Of a stretch of 64,000 bases of DNA, positions 54,379-61,447 are shown piece by piece. This stretch comes from a bacterium. Lineage in GTDB: Bacteria > JAJVIF01 > JAGGVT01. The notes beneath the pieces are model-generated. The model was not told the origin of the DNA, made no database searches, and saw only the letters and a list, made by a program, of their open reading frames with translations. Made by a program: the position numbers and the translations under genes. Location: NCBI GenBank assembly GCA_021157815.1, contig JAGGVT010000096.1:10942-74941 (forward strand), written 5' to 3'. Numbering within the stretch: position 1 is the first letter of the stretch; each line of letters starts with the position of its first letter.

Positions 54379-54396
54379 TTTCGTTTGTCCTTTTTA

Positions 54397-54560
54397 CGTA
54401 GCGCTGACTTCCTGGGGCTGTTGAAAAAGCCCGTTTTGTCCCAGACCGTAGGGGCAACTCTCCGTGGTTGCCCTGTATTTATGCCAATATTTAGGGTAGG
54501 CACAGAGACCTACCCCCTACATTCAGCCCTTTTTCAACAGCCCCGGATGCCAGCGCTACG
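54397..54560. mobile_element. MITE-like element with GTAGCGCTG...GGGGCTGTTGAAAAAG ends
   Basis: 164 bp located between two genes of the catabolic block. Left arm begins GTAGCGCTGACTTCC and continues GGGGCTGTTGAAAAAG; the right arm is CTTTTTCAACAGCCCC then GGATGCCAGCGCTAC. Inside is a second inverted pair based on GTAGGGGCAAC and GGTAGGC. The GGCTGTTGAAAA and GTAGGGGCAAC parts reappear in the BtuF-like gene start. Confidence 0.8.
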
Positions 54561-54569
54561 AATCGTTAT

Positions 54570-55358
54570 CTATTTAAACAATTTAATCGCATTACTCGAT
54601 AATATCAACTCGCGGTCACGCTCACTTATTTTAGCATTCAACACCTTCAACAGCGATGATTTAACATACTGAAACGGAGCATTGCTGCCGAATAACATTT
54701 TGTCCGCACCGAAATCCTCAACCGCTCTGACAACCACCTCGACCGCTCCCGGGCTTGCGTGGCGTCCCTGCATTCTGCCTATGTCGAAATGCCAGTTGTC
54801 GAGTTTCGCAAGTCGTTCTCTGACTGAGCTGAGTTCGCTGTATGACGCTCCGCTTATAACAAATCTCACTTTCGGGAATTTGATGATTGTATCAACCACT
54901 TTGCCCATATCAAGCGGTGGCACTTTCATCAGCCAGTGATGCTGGCGTTCATCCTCTACTCTAACCGCAAGCGCGACGGGGATATTTTTATTTTCCGCTG
55001 CTTTGATTAATGCAATCAGGCATTTATCTGTCAGGCCGTATCCGTGATATGTCGGAAACAGGCGCAATCCTTTGAATTTCATTTTATCGAAACAGGTTTC
55101 AAAATCATGCTCCCAGCCCTCGAAAGCGGGATTTATCACGGCAAACGGAACAACCATAGATTGATATTTTTTATAAGCGTCATAAACCTCAAGGTTACCA
55201 TCCATGCAATCCTTTGCGAGTATTGATGTAATCGGATAAACAACCGCCTGATCGATTCCCTCCCTTTCCATCAACTCTATAAACTTATCCGCAGATGCGT
55301 ATTTCAATTTTCTAAACGGCCATGTGCCAATTCCTGTGAAGGTATCTATAATCATCAC
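54570..55358 (-). CDS. Degenerate PF04909-type amidohydrolase lacking metal ligands
   Basis: 262 residues. The fold is recognisable by MIIDTFTGIG, FKGLRLFPTYHGYG, IPVALAVRVEDER, VRFVISGASYSEL, NWHFDIGRMQG and ADKMLFGSNAPF with ILSSNAIKLF at the end. The metal-binding residues are lost: DTFTG instead of DxHxH, Ala-Val for the strand-5 His, VISGA for the strand-6 His and FGSN for FGSD. Its ATG overlaps the stop of the intact amidohydrolase (55355-55358, ATGA), so the pair is translated together. That supports a heteromeric active/inactive partnership. A Leu-rich, charge-rich surface is retained, arguing against simple decay. Confidence 0.8.
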   Translation of the reverse strand: MMIIDTFTGIGTWPFRKLKYASADKFIELMEREGIDQAVVYPITSILAKDCMDGNLEVYDAYKKYQSMVVPFAVINPAFEGWEHDFETCFDKMKFKGLRLFPTYHGYGLTDKCLIALIKAAENKNIPVALAVRVEDERQHHWLMKVPPLDMGKVVDTIIKFPKVRFVISGASYSELSSVRERLAKLDNWHFDIGRMQGRHASPGAVEVVVRAVEDFGADKMLFGSNAPFQYVKSSLLKVLNAKISERDRELILSSNAIKLFK

Positions 55359-56107
55359 AAATCACCCCCCAGAAGACGGACAGCGTTATCGTAGAGAATC
55401 AGTTTTTTCTGCTCGTCGGTGATATCAGCTCCCTCGACTTTCCCAAGGTTTGTCCAGAAATCGATATCCGGCAGATCTGTTCCGAAGAAGATTCTCTCAG
55501 CGCCTAATTCCTCGACCGCCATTTCAATCGCGCCGCAATCGACAATGCTTCCGCAGATATCGATTAGAACATTCGGCAAGCCGCGAATCGCCTTGATTCC
55601 CCGCTGCCAGTCGCCGCCGATATGAGCCATGATTATTTTCACATTCGGAAATTGCTTTGCGAGAAAAGCGACATCCGCCGGTTTGGATTCGCCATCAATG
55701 CATCCGGTAATTTTGAACCATGTGTGCTGCAGTATGGGGATATTCAGCGATTCGGCTTTCTCCATGATTGGAATATAGCGCGGGTCAGTGCATACACAGC
55801 CGCATTCGAACTTGATTCCAGTCATGCCGTATTCGTTAATCGCCCTGTCAATCTCATCGAGCGATTCCCGCTCATGTTCGGGATTCACATAAACCCAGCC
55901 GTGAACGTAACCCGGTTCTTTTTTCATCCATTCATAAACACGGGCGTTATCCTCACGAAACTGCTCGGGAGTTGGCTTGTAAACGCCATCAGATGGCTCA
56001 AGACACGAAACAACGATTTTCTCAACTCCAGCCGATTTCACCAAATCGAGCGTATGCTGAAAGCTCTCATCATCGCATAAATGCACATGCATATCGATTA
56101 TCTTCAT
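55355..56107 (-). CDS. PF04909-type amidohydrolase, ligands intact
   Basis: 250 residues. Signature residues of the amidohydrolase-2 family are present: IIDMHVHLCD (DxHxH), ILQHTWFKI (strand-5 His), IIMAHIGGDW (strand-6 His) and ERIFFGTDLPD (strand-8 Asp). It should bind one or two divalent metals and act as a lactonase, hydrolase or decarboxylase. The first segment has a cluster of acidic residues (DDESFQHTL). Its stop overlaps the start of the degenerate paralogue by four bases. AGGTTGAACA precedes the ATG. It is the second gene of the block, after the third lyase gene. Confidence 0.88.
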   Translation of the reverse strand: MKIIDMHVHLCDDESFQHTLDLVKSAGVEKIVVSCLEPSDGVYKPTPEQFREDNARVYEWMKKEPGYVHGWVYVNPEHERESLDEIDRAINEYGMTGIKFECGCVCTDPRYIPIMEKAESLNIPILQHTWFKITGCIDGESKPADVAFLAKQFPNVKIIMAHIGGDWQRGIKAIRGLPNVLIDICGSIVDCGAIEMAVEELGAERIFFGTDLPDIDFWTNLGKVEGADITDEQKKLILYDNAVRLLGGDL

Positions 56108-56131
56108 TGTTCAACCTGCCTGCTAATTGTA

Positions 56132-56297
56132 ACCCAGCATCCCTTCACTGGGGTTTGCGTAAAATTGCCGATAATTCCCTCGGTTAATGAGAACCCGTGC
56201 TACCAGTTTTGCTAATCGTAACCCGGCATCCCTTTGCCGGGGTTATGCGTGAATTAACGCCGTTTTCCCGGGAAATGGATTCCCGTACTACCAGTTT
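56132..56297. repeat. Tandem duplication of an ~80-bp GTAACCC(G/A)GCATCCC repeat
   Basis: Two diverged direct copies (about 56132-56211 and 56218-56297), each starting GTAACCC-GCATCCCTT, containing AATT or TTAACGCCG-like middles and ending ACCAGTTTT. Each opens with a small palindrome (CCCGGC/GCCGGGG). An inverted relative is at 51947-51995. All copies adjoin an 8-bp satellite. Confidence 0.7.
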
Positions 56298-56300
56298 TCC

Positions 56301-56408
56301 AACCTGCTAACCTGCTAACTTACTAACCTGCTAACTTACTAACCTGCTAACTTACTAACTTACTAACCTGCTAACTTACTAACTTACTAACCTGCTAACT
56401 TATTAACC
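56301..56408. repeat. 8-bp satellite, array 3, supplying a stop codon
   Basis: 108 bp, about 13.5 units of AACCTGCT/AACTTACT after TTTTCC. The stop codon of the lyase gene (TAA at 56403-56405, within GGT TAA TAA GTT) lies in the array, as for array 2. Confidence 0.9.
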
Positions 56409-58856
56409 TGTCACAAGATAACTGCCATCGGGAAGTGTGATTGTCATTTTTCCCTTGAAATCACCATTGACCGATGCGCCGTTGTTTGTAAACTGAATCT
56501 CGACCCAGTCCATTTCATTCGAGCAATACGCAATAACCTTTCCATCGCGTTTAAGGCATGTTCCGCCGACAAGTAGAATCGAACTAACAACTCCGTCTTT
56601 TTCTCTGATTAACGCCATTTCACCATCGAAAGAGAAATCGCCGTATTTGCGAAACGCGCTTTTCTCATCAACAACGTAATAATAATCCGCCTTGAGGGAT
56701 TCGAGGTAGTAATCGATTCCATCAGGCGATGTGATTTTCAAACCCTTGCATCGCCAGGCATCATCGCCCATATCGAGAGTTTCGACTTTGATATCCGGGG
56801 CGACTGTTCCCTTGTATGGATAAATAACAACCTCGTAATCGACCGGCAAATCGCCCTCTCTTTGATAGCCGATATACGGCGCATCATCCACTTCACCATC
56901 CGGAGTAACCATCCAGCCCGTGGATTGATTAACAATGAGAGTTTCAGGATTTAACGGCACCACCAGAACATTCACATCGGGATTGTTTGTGCGAATCGCT
57001 TTCGATTTCTCATCAATTGCCAGTTCAGTCGGCTGGAAATGTGCCAGCCATTCACATTCGTGATAACCGCTGGTCTGACACATTTTTTCAGTCAGGTTGT
57101 CAGTGAGAATCCAATAGTTGGGTTTAACAAACGTAATTTTTCTACGGCTATACGCGCCAAGATATTTGTAACCATCATGGATTGCGTTTGCATAATCGGC
57201 TGTCGATGATGTAACCCATGTATCGCAGATTCCGGATGTAATCTTGCGCTGGCTCATCCCGTTGATTGTTACAAGGTTATGCGAGATTGTTTCCTTATAC
57301 CACAATTTGCACCTGTCAGTCTGATATCCGCCAGCAAGCCCGCAGTCCGTAATAAGCGGCTTGCCATAAGCGAAAATGCTGAATCCAAGGCCGTCGCGAT
57401 GGCAGTGCCACGGCTCGTTTGAGCCATAATCGAAAAGCAGATAACGGGCATCCCTGCTCCAGTCGTCGCGCATTATCGCCCAGCCTGTGTCAGGCAGATT
57501 CACGGATGTATAATCCGGTTCCTTCGGTACGATTGCTTTTAATTCAGCGATAACCTCATCAGCGCCATCACCGAAAAGATCTTTTGCCCTTTCTCTTAAT
57601 TTATCAGGATAATCCTTCACAAAATATTTGAACTCAGGGCATGGGAATAAAAGAGCGCCATCAATAAGATATGGAACTGCGAAATTCTCCGCTCCCATAG
57701 CACTGTCGCCGACAGGCGCCAGATTAAGAATCGGCGAATATACTTTTATTGTCCATTCCTGCGCATGTTTAAGTTTCGGCTCAAGCCAGTCGGGTTCCTC
57801 CAAACCAGCTATACGCACCAGTTTAAGAATCTTTCGAAAAAACTTTATAACAGCATTGTTATAACCTGCCGCTCTCTCGAAATAACCGCCATCGGGCATC
57901 ACACCAAGATCCACGTGTTTTAGAAGGTAATTCCACGCGAAATCAATCCATTGCCGGGACTCCTTGAATTCAGGATAATTTATCCCGGCCTCAAGAAGGT
58001 TAAGCATCTGAAGAAGTTGAATATTACCGGCGCGGTATCCGGGATTGACCGACATTAAAAATTGCGCATGCTCAACAACTGATTTATACAGTACAATCCT
58101 TTCATCAACCGGAATGTCATTGTATTCAATTCCAGTCAGAATATCATTGAAACATGAGAAAGTGTGAATTCTGTAACCCGCCAGATGGGAATCCCATGGA
58201 TTGTTAATAAACGATGGTGAAAGCCAGATTTTCGGAGCGCCCTCAGGCGGTCGGACTGTCTCATACCAGAATGAAAACATATCCATCAAACCATGGAGAT
58301 ATTTCATATCGCCTGTGTAACGATAAGCATAGTAAAGATGTGATAGCCAGTTCCACCACGCATCCTTTGAGCCATTGCCAAGTTTTTCCCTGTCCCACGG
58401 ATGATTCGGGAAATCCGGACTATTGAGAAGCTCATCGGACCTTTCAACATAAATATTCTTTCTCGATGGATTAAGCGTGCCAGGGTCGATATGGACAATT
58501 TCAGGACGATTCTTAAAATAATCCGCAAGTTCAAATTTCGCCTTTTTGTAATCCCCCGCCTCTACTGCTGCCTTCACTGATTCAAGACCGTCATGGCTAA
58601 GGTCAATCACCGAAAACAACTCCTCATCGGCCATGACATCCGCGACTGGATGGTAGTTGTATTTTACAAGCCATCTCTCAAGATACAGGTCAGACAGTTT
58701 GATTTCTGAAAATGTCTTGTAGTGCAGATTGAGTTCAGCTTCCAGCTTAACTGACGGCTCATCCACAACGGTGATTGATTCATCGGATTGAGCATACCCG
58801 GTTGTGAACATTGAAACTACACAAGCTACCAGAACAAGCATCCATGATTTCCACAT
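56403..58856 (-). CDS. Heparinase II/III-like polysaccharide lyase, Sec-secreted (third paralogue)
   Basis: 817 residues from the ATG at 58856, preceded by GGTGTGGAGAT; an in-frame ATG at 58913 has no ribosome site and would add 19 unlikely residues. Signal peptide MWKSWMLVLVACVVSMF, cleavage near GYAQS. The lyase architecture is the same as in the two downstream paralogues: FSVIDLSHDGLESVKAAV, AGNIQLLQMLNLLEAGINYP, DGGYFERAAGYNNAV, WHCHRDGLGFSIFAYGKP and TISHNLVTINGMSQ. The metal-loop WHSHPDFG has become WHCHRDGLG and the toroid His-Glu-Asn of DGTHIEN has become DGGYFER, so substrate preference or activity probably differs. It is the first gene of the block; a promoter is expected within 58857-59212. 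Confidence 0.88.
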   Translation of the reverse strand: MWKSWMLVLVACVVSMFTTGYAQSDESITVVDEPSVKLEAELNLHYKTFSEIKLSDLYLERWLVKYNYHPVADVMADEELFSVIDLSHDGLESVKAAVEAGDYKKAKFELADYFKNRPEIVHIDPGTLNPSRKNIYVERSDELLNSPDFPNHPWDREKLGNGSKDAWWNWLSHLYYAYRYTGDMKYLHGLMDMFSFWYETVRPPEGAPKIWLSPSFINNPWDSHLAGYRIHTFSCFNDILTGIEYNDIPVDERIVLYKSVVEHAQFLMSVNPGYRAGNIQLLQMLNLLEAGINYPEFKESRQWIDFAWNYLLKHVDLGVMPDGGYFERAAGYNNAVIKFFRKILKLVRIAGLEEPDWLEPKLKHAQEWTIKVYSPILNLAPVGDSAMGAENFAVPYLIDGALLFPCPEFKYFVKDYPDKLRERAKDLFGDGADEVIAELKAIVPKEPDYTSVNLPDTGWAIMRDDWSRDARYLLFDYGSNEPWHCHRDGLGFSIFAYGKPLITDCGLAGGYQTDRCKLWYKETISHNLVTINGMSQRKITSGICDTWVTSSTADYANAIHDGYKYLGAYSRRKITFVKPNYWILTDNLTEKMCQTSGYHECEWLAHFQPTELAIDEKSKAIRTNNPDVNVLVVPLNPETLIVNQSTGWMVTPDGEVDDAPYIGYQREGDLPVDYEVVIYPYKGTVAPDIKVETLDMGDDAWRCKGLKITSPDGIDYYLESLKADYYYVVDEKSAFRKYGDFSFDGEMALIREKDGVVSSILLVGGTCLKRDGKVIAYCSNEMDWVEIQFTNNGASVNGDFKGKMTITLPDGSYLVTG

Positions 58857-59212
58857 ATCTCCACACCTCGTATTTTGATGGCACAGTAAAATAAATAAAC
58901 CCTGAAAAAACATTTTACCGAAAATTCCTCTTTTTTAAAGAATAAATCGTGATTTATTTCAAAGCAAGCCAGCTGGAGTGAAAATGTCACTGTCGTTAAA
59001 ATCTATTAAATTACACTTCCTATGTCGGGGTCAAATATTCCTGGCATAGAATGATATTATTATTAGTTTAAGTTGCAATATAAGAGAAGGAAATTGGAAA
59101 AATGGCAAAGCCAACCTGAGCTAATTAAGTTACTGCCAAGCCGATACTTGCCGGATATCTGATTTCTTGTAGAAAAATTAGATTTACACTTTTTTTATGA
59201 GGAGCTCTCTAA
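58857..59212. other. Divergent promoter region of the lyase block and the STAS gene
   Basis: 356 AT-rich bases with no gene. On the minus strand TTGCTT, 17 bases and TATTCT (about 58935-58965) form a weak sigma-70-type candidate for the block; TTGACC further upstream (about 59030) lacks a good -10. GAGGAGCT stands before the STAS gene ATG. Confidence 0.35.
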
Positions 59213-59605
59213 ATGGAGATTAAACTAAAAGAGCAGGATGAAATTACCATCATGGAAGTGCGGGGGGATATCAAATTCTCAAATTGGCATGAGATTGTCC
59301 ATTCCGCAAACGAGGTTATCGACAGCGGAAAGGAAAAACTGATTGTCTCCTGGGAAAATGTAGGTTATATGGACTCCTCAGCAATGGGCGCTCTTATAAC
59401 CGTTCACAAACTGTTTGCAAAACTCCCCAATGGAAAATCTGTGATCTTCACACCACGAAAGGAACATCACTTTGTTTTTCAGCAGGCGCATTTCCACATG
59501 TTTCTCGATATTTTCGACGATTTGGACAATGCTGTTGGGAGCTTTTCAGTTGACCAGGAATCTATAAAAATGAATGAAAATGGCGTGAAGGTCATTGCAA
59601 AGTAG
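59213..59605 (+). CDS. STAS-domain anti-sigma-factor antagonist-like protein
   Basis: 130 residues. The pattern EITIMEVRGDIKFSNWHEIVHSANEVI, then KLIVSWENVGYMDSSAMGALITVHKLF, is a canonical STAS fold with the regulatory Ser in DSSAMGAL (phosphorylation site in SpoIIAA/RsbV-type proteins). The C-terminal extension after the domain is longer than in SpoIIAA. Such proteins bind or release an anti-sigma kinase, or scaffold stressosome-like complexes. No anti-sigma kinase gene is adjacent, so the partner is elsewhere. GAGGAGCT gives a strong ribosome site seven bases before the ATG. A MITE-like element follows. Confidence 0.9.
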   Translation: MEIKLKEQDEITIMEVRGDIKFSNWHEIVHSANEVIDSGKEKLIVSWENVGYMDSSAMGALITVHKLFAKLPNGKSVIFTPRKEHHFVFQQAHFHMFLDIFDDLDNAVGSFSVDQESIKMNENGVKVIAK

Positions 59606-60006
59606 CATTTTTTCGATTTCATAAACACAAATAAACGACGGAGGGTTTACGAGCCTGTCGGGAAAGGCACCGCAAACAAGAAACCCCCACCCCAGCCCTC
59701 CCCAACCCGTTCGGCTACGCTCAGGGTCTTCGACGAGCGGGAAGGGAGAATGTTATCTTTTCCCTTCGCAAGTGTATAGACCGGGTATATCGTTTGCAAA
59801 TGCAAAAACATTTCCCCCCGCTCGCGGGGGGATTAAGGGGGGGAGGAGATATAAAAACAACCTTTCCCGACAAGCTCCTACCCACTCTGCTTTCTGATTA
59901 CTTCTTTTGATTATGATAAAATTTCGCTGGTCTTAATGAGATGATTCAATGCTCATTTCTTTTTACGCATTTTTCCCGCTGACATAAATAACGGCAGGTG
60001 ATTGAG
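59606..60006. other. Intergenic region with one MITE-like element
   Basis: 401 bases. The element at 59648-59880 takes up more than half. The last 120 bases are AT-rich and lead to the acyl-CoA dehydrogenase gene, whose site is AGGTGATTGAG. Confidence 0.55.
59648..59880. mobile_element. MITE-like element, TGTCGGGAAAG family, copy c (inverted)
   Basis: 233 bp from TACGAGCCTGTCGGGAAAGG to CCTTTCCCGACAAGCTCCTA. In inverted orientation it aligns with 27482-27687 along its whole length, including CCCCACCCCAGCCCTCCCC and CCGCTCGCGGGG. It differs by an insertion of about 30 bp containing CGGCTACGCTCAGGG and TCGACGAGCGGG, itself a common small repeat. Confidence 0.8.
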
Positions 60007-61170
60007 ATGGCGTTTAAGGCAATTGACTATTACAACATTGACGAGCTGCTCGGCGATTCAGAATTGCTCATCCGGGATACTGTTCGAAGCCTGATGGAGG
60101 ATAAATACCAGCCTGCAATCGCAAAGCATTTCAACGATGGCACATGCCCGTTGGAAATCGCAAAAGACCTTGGAGAGTTAAATGCATTTGGAGTAAACCT
60201 TGAAGGTTACGGCTGCGCGGGTTCATCAGACACGGCTTATGGTTTAATCAACCAGGAGCTTGAACGGGTGGACAGTGCGCTTCGTTCGTTCAGTTCAGTT
60301 CAAACCTCCCTTTCGATGTATCCAATCCACCGGTGGGGTTCTGGCGAACAAAAGGAAAGATACCTTCCCGGCATGGCAAAGGGTGAAATAATCGGATGCT
60401 TCGGACTCACCGAACCCGACCACGGCAGCGACCCATCCGGAATGAAAACCACCGCCCAAAAAACAGATTCAGGTTACATAATAAACGGCTCCAAGATGTG
60501 GATTACCAACGGCACTATCGCTGATATCGCCGTTGTATGGGCTAAACTGGACGGTGAAATCCGCGGTTTCCTTGTTGAAAAAGGCACTGATGGATATACA
60601 GCTCCGGAAATAAAAAACAAGTTCTCGCTGCGGGCATCTGTTACAAGCGAATTGAGTTTTCTGGATTGCGAGATTCCCAAAGAGAATATCCTTCCTGATG
60701 CCGTAGGGCTGAAAGCGCCGCTGTCATGCCTGACACAGGCTCGATACGGAATCGCATGGGGGGTAATCGGCGCCGCTATGGCTTGTTTCGATGAAGCTTT
60801 GCAATACGCGCAGGAGAGAATTCAATTCGGGAAACCGATTGCCGCGTTTCAATTACAGCAGGAAAAATTCGCATACATGGCGACTGAAATCACAAAGATG
60901 CAGCTTTTATGCCTCAGGCTGGGGCAACTCAAGGATGCGGGAAAAGCAACCCACACGCAGGTTTCGATGGCGAAACGTAACAATGTCGCTGAAGCGCTGA
61001 AAATCGCAGGGATGGCTCGTGGAATTCTCGGCGCGGCTGGAATTGTCGATGAATACTCCGCAATGCGCCACGCTTGCAATCTTGAATCGGTTTACACCTA
61101 CGAGGGAACTCACGATATCCATACGCTCATCCTCGGCCATGATATAACCGGCTTCAAGGCATACAGGTAA
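60007..61170 (+). CDS. Acyl-CoA dehydrogenase, glutaryl-CoA dehydrogenase-like
   Basis: 387 residues from the ATG at 60007 with AGGTGA six bases ahead; a GTG three codons earlier is less likely. Flavin-binding signatures are present: GCFGLTEPDHGSDP, GSKMWITNG and AQERIQFGKPIAAFQLQQEKFA. The C-terminal YTYEGTHDIHTLILGHDITG contains the catalytic Glu typical of glutaryl-CoA dehydrogenases, which oxidise and decarboxylate glutaryl-CoA to crotonyl-CoA with FAD. Membership in the glutaryl branch is supported by the SGEQKERYLPGMAKGEIIGCFG and TYEGTHDIHTLILG context. Glutaryl-CoA is an intermediate of Lys and Trp degradation. It stands between the STAS and riboswitch-controlled genes. Confidence 0.88.
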   Translation: MAFKAIDYYNIDELLGDSELLIRDTVRSLMEDKYQPAIAKHFNDGTCPLEIAKDLGELNAFGVNLEGYGCAGSSDTAYGLINQELERVDSALRSFSSVQTSLSMYPIHRWGSGEQKERYLPGMAKGEIIGCFGLTEPDHGSDPSGMKTTAQKTDSGYIINGSKMWITNGTIADIAVVWAKLDGEIRGFLVEKGTDGYTAPEIKNKFSLRASVTSELSFLDCEIPKENILPDAVGLKAPLSCLTQARYGIAWGVIGAAMACFDEALQYAQERIQFGKPIAAFQLQQEKFAYMATEITKMQLLCLRLGQLKDAGKATHTQVSMAKRNNVAEALKIAGMARGILGAAGIVDEYSAMRHACNLESVYTYEGTHDIHTLILGHDITGFKAYR

Positions 61171-61185
61171 TTTGACTTTCTCGAT

Positions 61186-61300
61186 GGTTTTTGCTATATA
61201 ACATATAACTTGTGGATGCAAGGGAAGATGGTTAAAGTCCATCGCGGTCCAGCCACTGTGTTGGGCACATTATTGAAGTCCAGATAATTGCCCTAAGCCA
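61186..61300 (+). promoter_or_regulatory. Cobalamin-riboswitch-like leader
   Basis: Conserved core AGGGAA, then GGTTAAAGTCC, GCGGTCCAGCCACTGTG and AAGTCCAGATAATTGCCC in the right order. These correspond to the GGGAA...GGTGAAATCC...CCCGCCACTGT...AAGCCAGGA--GCC blocks of AdoCbl riboswitches, with the B12 box deviating at ACC (here AAT). An intrinsic terminator follows at 61376-61405 and the next gene starts at 61448, the usual design for transcriptional attenuation by cobalamin. The match is from memory of the consensus only. Confidence 0.65.
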
Positions 61301-61375
61301 GAAAACCAATTCACAGGTTGAATGTACAGCTTCTTGGATTGGGCTTCGCATTCATTGGATATTCTCCTTTGATGC

Positions 61376-61405
61376 ACCACCCCTGGAAGCGGGTGGTTTT
61401 CTTTT
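61376..61405 (+). terminator. Intrinsic terminator between riboswitch and lipoprotein gene
   Basis: CCACCC-CTGGAAGC-GGGTGG followed by TTTTCTTTT: a six-pair GC-rich stem with a T-rich tail, 75 bases after the B12-box-like segment and 43 bases before the ATG at 61448. It fits the expression platform of a riboswitch or could simply terminate the leader transcript. Confidence 0.65.
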
Positions 61406-61447
61406 CCACCCACTTCTTACCTAATTAATATTTTGGAGGCGCACAAA

